From positions 545,643 to 609,642 of the forward strand of contig JBOEGG010000005.1 in assembly GCA_050633285.1 (NCBI GenBank): a stretch of 64,000 nt of DNA, given 5' to 3'. Both the position numbers and the translations under genes were made by a program. A model generated the notes under the pieces. That model searched no databases. It saw only the letters and a program-made list of their open reading frames with translations, and was not told where the DNA came from. The stretch comes from UBA1672 sp050633285 (GTDB lineage Bacteria > Pseudomonadota > Alphaproteobacteria > Micavibrionales > Micavibrionaceae). Within the stretch, counting starts at the first letter, position 1. Every line of letters begins with the position of its first letter. This document shows positions 50,522-58,114 of the stretch, piece after piece.

Positions 50522-51655
50522 ATGAAACGTTTTATTGGTATATTATCAATTCTAGTGTCCATAGCGTGTGTCACGGCACTGACTGTTATGAATGATGGCC
50601 CGGAAGAGCATCATGATGAAACTAGTCTGATGCAGGTGCATACGATAAGAATTCAGCCGCAAACAGTTACAGATATTGTAATTGGATACGGGCAAATCAG
50701 ACCACGTTGGCAAACAACGACCTCAAGCGAAGTGAGTGGGCGTGTTTTAGAGGTTTCCGATAAATTTCTCTCTGGCAGTAGCTTTAACAAGGATGATGTA
50801 CTTGCCATTATTGACAATACGGCATATGTCGCCGCTCTAAAAAACAGGAAGGTGGAGCTCGCCACTGCAAAACGGGTTTTAGAAGAGGAAGAACAAAGGT
50901 CAAAAATTGCGAAAGAGAATTGGAAATCGTCTGGCTTTAAAGGAAAGCCATCTGATTTAGTATTACGCAAGCCCCAAATGTCAGAGGCGAAAATGGCTAT
51001 TGATGCTGCATATGCTGCTATTAAAAAGGCAGAATATGATTTAGAGCGTACAAAAATAACAGTACCTTATGACGGTATTGTTATTAATCGCAATATTAAT
51101 CCCGGTGATTATGCGCAAGAAGGGGCTTTAATAGGGGCAGTCTATGACCGCAGCCTGTATGAAGTCGTTGTACCTCTTGGTTTAAATGAAATTACACGTT
51201 TATCGGATGATCGAAAAAAGCAGTCGGTCATACTACGCTCTGAACGGTCTGATAATAAAATGTGGCACGGAAAGGTAACGCGGATTGAACAAGTGGTTGA
51301 TGCGCAGAATCGCTGGCAAAATGTCATTGTTAGTGTCGAAGACACGGAGGGTTTATTGCCAGGAGAGTTTGTGGAAGTAGAATTCACAGGACATTCTTAT
51401 GATGATGTTATAGCCGTTCCTGAAAATCTACCCGCAAATGATGGCTACGTTTGGTATGTAGATGTTACGCAGAAACTACAGCGTTTTTCGCCTGATATTT
51501 TATTCCGCAAAGACGGATTGATTTTTATACGCATGCCATTCGATAGGCCCGGGAGCATTCAGCTTACAGTTGGGCGTGATATTTTTATGCCCGATCTACA
51601 AGTGACCCCTATAGCGAAGAGTGAAAGTAGTATTCACCAAGTGGGGAGGCTGTAA
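50522..51655 (+). CDS. RND efflux periplasmic adaptor (membrane fusion protein)
   Basis: This 377-residue protein has an N-terminal signal anchor (FIGILSILVSIACVTALTVM). The lipoyl/barrel-sandwich half is TTTSSEVSGRVLEVSDKFLS; a helical hairpin follows (NRKVELATAKRVLEEEEQRS), then the second lipoyl half VPYDGIVINRNINPGDYAQE and a beta-barrel. It joins the pump to the outer-membrane channel. It ends overlapping the next start (TAATG). Confidence 0.93.
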   Translation: MKRFIGILSILVSIACVTALTVMNDGPEEHHDETSLMQVHTIRIQPQTVTDIVIGYGQIRPRWQTTTSSEVSGRVLEVSDKFLSGSSFNKDDVLAIIDNTAYVAALKNRKVELATAKRVLEEEEQRSKIAKENWKSSGFKGKPSDLVLRKPQMSEAKMAIDAAYAAIKKAEYDLERTKITVPYDGIVINRNINPGDYAQEGALIGAVYDRSLYEVVVPLGLNEITRLSDDRKKQSVILRSERSDNKMWHGKVTRIEQVVDAQNRWQNVIVSVEDTEGLLPGEFVEVEFTGHSYDDVIAVPENLPANDGYVWYVDVTQKLQRFSPDILFRKDGLIFIRMPFDRPGSIQLTVGRDIFMPDLQVTPIAKSESSIHQVGRL

Positions 51656-54600
51656 TGACATCACAATTAGATAGCAAACTCGTAAAGGCTAAGGGGTGGA
51701 TCGCATGGTTTGTCTATAATCCTGTCGCAGCAAACCTGTTGATGATTACCCTCCTTATTGTTGGTTTTATGACATTATCGGATATTCGAACTGAGGGGTT
51801 TCCCGAACCATCTCCCAATACAATTACCGTAAGTGTCGATTTTGAAGGGGGATCGCCCGAGAATGTAGAAGAGGGTGCAGCCATTAAGATCGAAGAAGCA
51901 CTGAATGGTATTGAGGGTGTATATAGAATAGCGACCAGTATCACGAGCAATAATGCAACTGTGTCAGTGATGGGCGATGATGGGTATCCGCTTGCGCGGC
52001 TGAAAGATGCAGTGAAAACCCGTGTCGATGCGATTACAAGTTTTCCTGCTCAGGTTGACAGTGTTGTTATTACAGAGGCGCAGGAAGAACGTCATATCCT
52101 TTATGTTCAAATTTATGGTGATGCAGAACATGGCATATTAAAGAAAGTTGCAAAACAAGTGCGTAAACGCCTTCTGGCGTTGGGTACGGTTAATAAAGTT
52201 ACAGTCAATGGTGCGCGAGATTCTGAAATGAATATCGAAATACAGGAAGATAAGTTGCGCGCTTATGGCCTCACCTTTGATGAAGTTGCGCGAGCAGTGC
52301 AGGGGGCATCAATCAATTTATCTGCAGGCGAGCTTAGAACATCTACAGGCACGATTACTTTGCAAAGCCGTGAGCAGAATTACTACGGCAAGGGGTATGA
52401 AAATATTGTTGTGCGTAGCTCGGTTGATGGAGGCGTTGTTCGTATAAAAGATATCGCAATTGTGCGTGATAGTTATACCGATCAGGGCATCTTGTCGTCA
52501 TTTCAGGGTAAGTCTTCGATTAATTTGGATGTTGAGCTAATCGGGCGTGATAGTGTTGTAACGGCCTCTGATGATACAAGAGCATTTATTAAACAGCTTC
52601 GCCAAGAAAATTGGATACCACAGAATATAGAGTTGGTTGTGTGGTCGGACGAAGCGGATAACGTACGAGACAGTATCGGACTTTTATCTAAGAATGCAGC
52701 GATGGGTATGTGCCTTGTACTTGTACTTCTGGCTTTATTTCTGCATCCGAAAGTCGCGTTGTGGGTGGCGATTGGTATACCAGTGTCCTTTGCTGGTGCT
52801 TTTACCATGATGGGGCCGGAGGTTCTGGATTATTCTATTAATGATCTGACCGGTTTTGCATTCATCATTGTGTTGGGCATTGTGGTTGATGATGCAATTA
52901 TTATTGGGGAAAGTATCTATACGCATAAACGGCGTGATGGTGGAGGCGCAGAAACAGCCATTCGAGGAGCGATGGAAGTGGCGACCCCTGCAACATTCGG
53001 AGTGTTAACGACTATTGCTGCATTTTATCCCTTAACTACGATTACTGGATTTTTTGGCGGCCCGTTTCGTATGATTGCTGTCGTTGTTATTCTGTGTCTT
53101 CTTTTTTCTCTTATTGAATCAAAGCTTATCTTACCCTCTCACCTTGCACATTTGGATGTATCGGATAAAGAGCCCAAAAAACGTAATATTATCTCACGTG
53201 GCTTTCATCGTTTCCGCGAAGTGACCGAAAACGGTCTTCAATATTTTATTCGTGAACATTATCAGCCACTGATAGAAAGAGTTGTCACGTATCGTTACCA
53301 GTCATTAGGTGTGTTTATTTCTATACTAATATTGGCTGTAGGTTTAGTCAGTAGCGGTACAGTACGGCTTGTTTTTTTCGGGGATGATGAGGGCAATCTT
53401 ATCTATGCTGGTGTGAAAATGTATTCCGGTACATCGGCGCAGGTAACGCATGATGCTGCGTATTATATTGAAGAAACTCTGGAAGAAACCGTAAGCAAGC
53501 TATCCAAAAAATATAACTTGAAAGAAAACCCTGTCAGGTATTCCTATGTTGCGGCCAGTACGGACGAAGAGGCGACAGTTACCGTTGAAATTACTCCCGG
53601 CTCAACACGTCCATTTTACAGTGAAGAATTTCTAGAAGTATGGCAGGAGGAGGTCGGTTCGATTGCAGGCGTGAAAGAGTTGAGCTTTTATGTCGATTAT
53701 GAAGGTTCGGAAGATTTACGTATTGAAATGTCTTCATTTGATGATGAGCTTCTTGAAAAGGCGATGGTATCATTAAAGGAACGGGTACGTGTCTATGACG
53801 GTATTCACGACATCAGAACGAATTTGGATAACGATGTATCTGAGCTTTCTGTGCAATTAAAGCCTGAGGCAGAGTTCTTAGGGCTTAAAAATGCCGATAT
53901 CATCATGCAATTGAGGAATGCTGTTTTCGGGTTTGAAGCGCAGCGTATACAGCGTGGCGATGAAGAGGTGCGTGTGAAAGTGCGCTATCCGTTATCAGAG
54001 CGTAATAATGCGAGTGATCTTGAAAAAATCCGTATCCGTAATGATGATGGTGCAACTATTCCTCTTTCGCAAGTCGCACAGATTAGGCGCAGTACAATCC
54101 AGTCCGAAATAACAAGGATAGATGGCAACCGTGTACTAGCCTTAACTGCACAGCTTGATACAGATACCGTTTCACCATCCGAAATCATATCGATCATGGA
54201 GGGTAAAGTTCTCCCTGAGATCCTGAAATTATATCCGGGCGTTAAGGTTGATTTGGCCGGCGAAAGCGAAGCTGAAGGTGATGCAAAAAATGAATTAGGA
54301 TCAGGGTTTATTCTTGGGTTACTGCTGATTTATGCATTACTTGCTATTCCTCTTAAGTCTTATATAGAGCCGTTTATCATTATGCTCGCTATACCATTTG
54401 GAATTATTGGGGCTATCGTCGGGCATATGATTGTTGGTATTCCAATTAGTTTGATGTCATTTTTCGGTATCTTGGCATTAAGTGGTGTTGTTGTGAATGA
54501 CTCCCTCGTTCTGGTTAGTCGTTATAACCAGATTAGAAAGGCGGGGTTATCATACAAAGATGCGGTGGTGGAGGCTGGTATGTCACGATTCCGTGCAGTT

Positions 54601-54807
54601 CTTTTGACATCAATTACAACATTTGTTGGTTTGTTGCCTTTATTGCAAGAGAAGTCTGAACAAGCACAGGAGTTAATCCCGATGGCGGTATCGTTATCGT
54701 TTGGTATCTTATTTGCAACCGTTATTACCTTGCTTATTATTCCAGTGCTACTTGGCATCCGTTTGGATATTTCCCGATTTCTAACAGGCGCTCAGACAGA
54801 GAGTTAA
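51655..54807 (+). CDS. RND-family inner-membrane efflux pump
   Basis: This 1050-residue proton-driven pump has twelve membrane helices and two large periplasmic loops. The first periplasmic block has EGGSPENVEEGAAIKIEEAL, TM4 has the proton-relay Asp pair in IVLGIVVDDAIIIGESIYTH, and the second half repeats with LIYALLAIPLKSYIEPFIIM and FFGILALSGVVVNDSLVLVS. This is AcrB-like; the substrate cannot be read. The sequence does not show the metal-binding Met triad of CusA that I would look for, so a drug-type or unknown substrate is more likely. It is the last gene of the operon. Confidence 0.95.
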   Translation: MTSQLDSKLVKAKGWIAWFVYNPVAANLLMITLLIVGFMTLSDIRTEGFPEPSPNTITVSVDFEGGSPENVEEGAAIKIEEALNGIEGVYRIATSITSNNATVSVMGDDGYPLARLKDAVKTRVDAITSFPAQVDSVVITEAQEERHILYVQIYGDAEHGILKKVAKQVRKRLLALGTVNKVTVNGARDSEMNIEIQEDKLRAYGLTFDEVARAVQGASINLSAGELRTSTGTITLQSREQNYYGKGYENIVVRSSVDGGVVRIKDIAIVRDSYTDQGILSSFQGKSSINLDVELIGRDSVVTASDDTRAFIKQLRQENWIPQNIELVVWSDEADNVRDSIGLLSKNAAMGMCLVLVLLALFLHPKVALWVAIGIPVSFAGAFTMMGPEVLDYSINDLTGFAFIIVLGIVVDDAIIIGESIYTHKRRDGGGAETAIRGAMEVATPATFGVLTTIAAFYPLTTITGFFGGPFRMIAVVVILCLLFSLIESKLILPSHLAHLDVSDKEPKKRNIISRGFHRFREVTENGLQYFIREHYQPLIERVVTYRYQSLGVFISILILAVGLVSSGTVRLVFFGDDEGNLIYAGVKMYSGTSAQVTHDAAYYIEETLEETVSKLSKKYNLKENPVRYSYVAASTDEEATVTVEITPGSTRPFYSEEFLEVWQEEVGSIAGVKELSFYVDYEGSEDLRIEMSSFDDELLEKAMVSLKERVRVYDGIHDIRTNLDNDVSELSVQLKPEAEFLGLKNADIIMQLRNAVFGFEAQRIQRGDEEVRVKVRYPLSERNNASDLEKIRIRNDDGATIPLSQVAQIRRSTIQSEITRIDGNRVLALTAQLDTDTVSPSEIISIMEGKVLPEILKLYPGVKVDLAGESEAEGDAKNELGSGFILGLLLIYALLAIPLKSYIEPFIIMLAIPFGIIGAIVGHMIVGIPISLMSFFGILALSGVVVNDSLVLVSRYNQIRKAGLSYKDAVVEAGMSRFRAVLLTSITTFVGLLPLLQEKSEQAQELIPMAVSLSFGILFATVITLLIIPVLLGIRLDISRFLTGAQTES

Positions 54808-54820
54808 TATCTAAAATGTT

Positions 54821-54997
54821 CTATTTGTAATCTATTGATATCCAACGATAATTTATATCGTGGCTTTTGTTTGTGTGTAAAATATTAATGGAGCCGTCAT
54901 CGACTGAGTCATCTGTGTATAACTTTTTCTCGTAGAGCTTCTTTGCTTCATTAAGCAGTTTCGAGTTTTCCTTCTCTTCTGCTAGATTTTGTGCCAT
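54821..54997 (-). CDS. short reading frame, possible remnant
   Basis: The frame reads MAQNLAEEKENSKLLNEAKK, continuing to a basic tail (INYRWISIDYK), 58 residues from the ATG at 54997. It overlaps the end of the minus-strand fragment at 54951. This resembles paired genes at the end of a phage tail module. No ribosome site is clear. It could be accidental. Confidence 0.35.
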   Translation of the reverse strand: MAQNLAEEKENSKLLNEAKKLYEKKLYTDDSVDDGSINILHTNKSHDINYRWISIDYK

Positions 54998-55259
54998 CGG
55001 CAATAAGTTGTTCGATCAGGCGCGTTCCATCGGGAGGGTAGCTATACGTGATGGTTTCGGTGCTACTGGGGCGAATGGTCTCTACCGTTGTTGTACGCCC
55101 TTGATCCCATGTCAGGTTTTGGATGAAGTTCGTAGGTGCGCCAACATCGTATGTAATAGTGATTGGTTGGTTATTTCCGTCATAGGTGACTACCGCGCTT
55201 GCATTAGATGTTGCCGCAGGGGAGATATTTTCCGTGACCTCGCTCCAATCGCTGATGTC
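54951..55259 (-). pseudogene. 5'-truncated fragment of a tail- or surface-type protein
   Basis: The open frame starts abruptly at about 55259 with an in-frame stop directly before it, and reads ISDWSEVTENISPAATSNAS, then VVTYDGNNQPITITYDVGAP, ending LIEQLIADGTKSSRREGKLE to the stop at 54951. This beta-rich Thr/Asn-rich style is usual in phage tail or surface proteins. It meets an Old Yellow Enzyme fragment on the other strand exactly where it breaks off, so it is a piece left from a rearrangement. Confidence 0.55.
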
Positions 55260-55262
55260 TTA

Positions 55263-55539
55263 CGAGAGATGGTGAAAGTTTACCTAAGTTAGCACGAGAT
55301 GTAACAGGGCTACCCGTTATTGCGAATGGGGGATTAGATAATTCGAGTGAAGCAGCCGTATTATTGAGGATGGTCATGCTGATTTAATCGCGTTATTAGG
55401 TACAGGCGCTTTAGCTAACCCTGATTGGCCTGCTCGATTGAAAGCTAAGGAGAAAATTATCCCTTTTAATCCTGATATGTTTTCTTTTGGGGTTACGGTT
55501 GAAGATCAGTTTAAATGGGAAGATGACGCTGTTGGTTAG
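55263..55539 (+). pseudogene. NADH:flavin oxidoreductase (Old Yellow Enzyme family) 3' fragment
   Basis: Two frames together give the family's C terminus: LPKLARDVTGLPVIANGGLD then, one frame over, EDGHADLIALLGTGALANPD and WPARLKAKEKIIPFNPDMFS. The FMN-binding 'PVIANGG' strand and 'aDLIALGtgalANPDWP' block are recognisable. A single-base loss near 55365 breaks it, and everything 5' of 55263 is missing. It is a dead remnant. Confidence 0.8.
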
Positions 55540-55639
55540 CATCAAGCTGTAGCTTTGCCTTTAAACTAATGTTTCTCTAGACTCAAAAACCACCATGTTG
55601 AAAAGTTCCTTTTACAACTTTTCTAATCGAGTATTATCG

Positions 55640-55674
55640 AACACTGGTCAAGCTATAGGAGCTTGGCCAGTGTT
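55640..55674. terminator. strong hairpin, possible bidirectional terminator
   Basis: A long near-perfect stem, AACACTGGTCAAGCT with AGCTTGGCCAGTGTT, one G-U mismatch, short loop. It is followed by TTTTG on the plus strand. It separates the remnant region from the metal-locus genes. Confidence 0.65.
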
Positions 55675-55692
55675 TTGTGTATGTGCTGTAAG

Positions 55693-55812
55693 TTAGTGCG
55701 TGTGACCGTGTTCGCCTATTAAACTGAGGCTAGTAGGGGCAATTATCATCAGTAATATGATGATGACGACCGCAGCGATAGCAGCACCAATTATAATGTG
55801 TTTTTTATTCAT
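55693..55812 (-). CDS. 39-residue membrane peptide with His-containing C terminus
   Basis: This gene is short but well placed. From the ATG at 55812 it codes a single membrane helix (HIIIGAAIAAVVIIILLMII) and a short tail ending in GEHGHTH. A plausible ribosome site (GTGAGAA) lies just before it, 10 bases after the stop of the upstream anchor-protein gene, with the same strand. The His-rich end suggests metal contact, in line with the HupE/anchor neighbours. Confidence 0.55.
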   Translation of the reverse strand: MNKKHIIIGAAIAAVVIIILLMIIAPTSLSLIGEHGHTH

Positions 55813-55822
55813 GGTTCTCACT

Positions 55823-56437
55823 TTACTTCATTTCTTTAATATTGGAATATTCACCAGTCGTCTTTAACGTAATTGTCATGTTTTTGTCACTCCGATTACG
55901 CCAGAACCAACCATGTGAACCATCAAAGGCAGCTGTTATTTCGCCGGATTTGCGCGTGTCAGAGCCTTTATAGTAACGGTGATAACTGATCTTTAGTTTT
56001 TTGGAGGCGGCATGCACGTCGAAGTTTGCTTTGTCGCCATCTGTCCACCACTCATAGCTAACATTAGCATCTTTAGCCATTTTAACTTTGATCTCTGTTC
56101 CTTCATCAGGAGCAAGAGTAACCTGAATCTCATCGCTTCGGGTTTCCGCAAAAGACTGGGTTTCGGTAACGTTCTCTTCTTGCTTAATTGGCTCCACCTT
56201 TGTTGCAAGGTCTTTTGCTTTATCTGCGGCAGCTTCTTCAGCAAGAGAGGTTTTAATCTCTCCCATCTTTTTAAGACCAATTGCCTGACCTATCCCGGTC
56301 GGGTCTATACCGTATTCTGATGGCATCACTACGGTGATTAAAAGAACGCCAGCAGTAATCACGGCGATAATGGTGGACTTGATTAGCTTGCCGGTTGATG
56401 GAAGCTCTCTATCAGTTGGAATGTTTGTATTATACAT
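55823..56437 (-). CDS. single-pass transmembrane anchor protein
   Basis: This is a 204-residue protein: N-terminal cytoplasmic segment, one membrane helix (KSTIIAVITAGVLLITVVMP), a linker rich in Ala/Glu/Lys, then a beta-rich periplasmic domain (KVKMAKDANVSYEWWTDGDK, then AAFDGSHGWFWRNRSDKNMT). The build fits what I know as 'transmembrane anchor protein' near HupE/UreJ-like genes in alphaproteobacteria. It likely presents a sensor- or scaffold-like domain outside. Function not established. Confidence 0.8.
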   Translation of the reverse strand: MYNTNIPTDRELPSTGKLIKSTIIAVITAGVLLITVVMPSEYGIDPTGIGQAIGLKKMGEIKTSLAEEAAADKAKDLATKVEPIKQEENVTETQSFAETRSDEIQVTLAPDEGTEIKVKMAKDANVSYEWWTDGDKANFDVHAASKKLKISYHRYYKGSDTRKSGEITAAFDGSHGWFWRNRSDKNMTITLKTTGEYSNIKEMK

Positions 56438-56476
56438 TGTATTTCCTTTTAAAATTTGAATTGAATAGATTGTGTT

Positions 56477-57202
56477 TTAGGACAAGATATATCCTGTGAT
56501 CTGGTATCCCATAAGAAGGAACCCCAACATCATCATGAAGGTATTTGCGCTATAAGCATGTTTCATAAAGCTGCCTGACTTACGCCAATAAGTAATGGCA
56601 ATAAGTATCGCGCTAAGAGCTAAGATTTGTCCAATCTCCACACCAATATTGAAGGCAATTAAGTTTGCCAAAAGTCCATCTGGTGAAAGTTCATAATCTA
56701 GAATCTTAGTTGCTAAACCAAAGCCATGAAACAGGCCAAATACGAATGTTGCTACCTTGGTATTTGGCTGATACTTAAACCACCTTTGGAACGCACCCAT
56801 ATTATCAAGAGCCTTATACACGACTGAAAAGCCAATGATCGCATCAATGATATAGGCACTAATACTGATCTCCATAAGAACGCCTGATAAAAGCGTAATG
56901 ACATGCCCAACGGCAAAAAGTGTGACATAGATGCTGACATCTTTTAGACGGTATAAAAAGAAAATGACACCGAACAGAAACAACAGGTGGTCGTAGCCTG
57001 TCATCATGTGTTTTGCGCCAAGATAAAGAAACGGTATAGGGTGAGTACCCGTTATTTCTTGAATATAGCCCTTATCCCCTTGGGTGACCCCATGGGCAAG
57101 CGCATCGGGGATTATGCCGAATATTGCTATCAAAGTAACTGCAAGCCCTGTAACGGCTAGCCATACTTTTGGGCTTGTTAAAGTTTGTAATAATTGAAAC
57201 AT
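56477..57202 (-). CDS. HupE/UreJ-family membrane protein
   Basis: This is a 241-residue, multi-pass protein. I choose the ATG at 57202, since GGAG precedes it by 8 bases; a start at 57217 or 57277 is less likely. The family pattern is KHMMTGYDHLLFLFGVIFFL, with His and Asp in membrane helices, then TLFAVGHVITLLSGVLMEIS, FVFGLFHGFGLATKILDYEL and LIAFNIGVEIGQILALSAIL. HupE-type proteins import nickel or similar metals. No urease or hydrogenase gene is near, so the substrate is unknown. Confidence 0.88.
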   Translation of the reverse strand: MFQLLQTLTSPKVWLAVTGLAVTLIAIFGIIPDALAHGVTQGDKGYIQEITGTHPIPFLYLGAKHMMTGYDHLLFLFGVIFFLYRLKDVSIYVTLFAVGHVITLLSGVLMEISISAYIIDAIIGFSVVYKALDNMGAFQRWFKYQPNTKVATFVFGLFHGFGLATKILDYELSPDGLLANLIAFNIGVEIGQILALSAILIAITYWRKSGSFMKHAYSANTFMMMLGFLLMGYQITGYILS

Positions 57203-57312
57203 AAAGTTTATCTCCATTTTGAAGAGTTTGAATTTAAAACAAAATAAATGGAACGCATTACTACAGCCACATGCCAAATAAGCGTGTGACTAAAGCGTTC
57301 CAGATTTTGTGT

Positions 57313-57723
57313 TTAAATACGTAAACGTCGTGTAGAGAGATAAAGAGGAGTGTTTGGTGATTGAAAACTCTGCCAGTCCGGCGGTGCACGACTTTGAACA
57401 GACGAGAGTTCATAGCGTAAGATAGGCTCAGCATTGGTTATAATATTAAGGTCAACGTTTTCTACATCCTGTGCAGGAGCTTCTATAATTCTGTGCTCAG
57501 GTAATTGAAGATCCGCATGTAAATATTCATCATAAAATGTGACAATATCCAAAGGAATTACGTGGTGATTGTCATCATGTGCGCGATGGCTATGTTTACT
57601 TAGGGTCTCAATGTTGTGGTTTTGAGTTTTGTGAAGAGCATGATCCACACCATGGGGCATTGCCTGCAAAAAAGCAGGAACCAACATAATCATGACTAAA
57701 AATGTAATAAATAATCTCTTCAT
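57313..57723 (-). CDS. secreted His-rich protein of the metal locus
   Basis: This 136-residue product from the ATG at 57723 has a signal peptide (LFITFLVMIMLVPAFLQAM). The mature protein is His-rich (HGVDHALHKTQNHNIETLSK, then HSHRAHDDNHH) and ends in RAPPDWQSFQSPNTPLYLST then RRLRI, an ending that I associate with small proteins of heavy-metal efflux regions. It is upstream of the HupE-like gene on the same strand. It may bind a metal in the periplasm. Confidence 0.75.
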   Translation of the reverse strand: MKRLFITFLVMIMLVPAFLQAMPHGVDHALHKTQNHNIETLSKHSHRAHDDNHHVIPLDIVTFYDEYLHADLQLPEHRIIEAPAQDVENVDLNIITNAEPILRYELSSVQSRAPPDWQSFQSPNTPLYLSTRRLRI

Positions 57724-57732
57724 TAATCCCAA

Positions 57733-58114
57733 AATATCTCAATCAGTAAATTTAGCAAGCAGTAGTTTTATAAAAAGTTCAGTATATAGATTGGGGGTAT
57801 TGCTCAGTTATGTCCGCTTGTTCATAAGAGTTCATATGCTATAAAAACTCTAAGCAACGTTGAGGCGAGGTGGTGAATGAAGAATAATGCTGAGCGTAAT
57901 AAATATCAAAGTCCATTTTTGTAATTACACTAAAGAGCGATGGCTTGACTAAATTTACTATAAAAATCTTAATAATGAAAAAGATGACAAATAAGAGATT
58001 AGCGACAATATAATGAATTTAGTGATAGATAGTATTTAAAGGCGTGTAGATGAAAATATATATAACTATGTTTGAGTGGAGAAGAGGTTAAGTAATTTGT
58101 TAGGCGCTGCTACC
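57733..58114. other. gene-free spacer before the adhesin gene end
   Basis: This 380-base, AT-rich spacer shows no gene, no clear terminator for the adhesin and no strong promoter that I can call. Upstream of the His-rich protein gene one expects its promoter, but no metal-regulator palindrome is obvious. Confidence 0.4.

Noticed and set aside
55008..55292. 94-residue plus-strand frame
   Set aside because: It lies antisense to the clearly protein-like minus-strand fragment and crosses the junction of two remnants.
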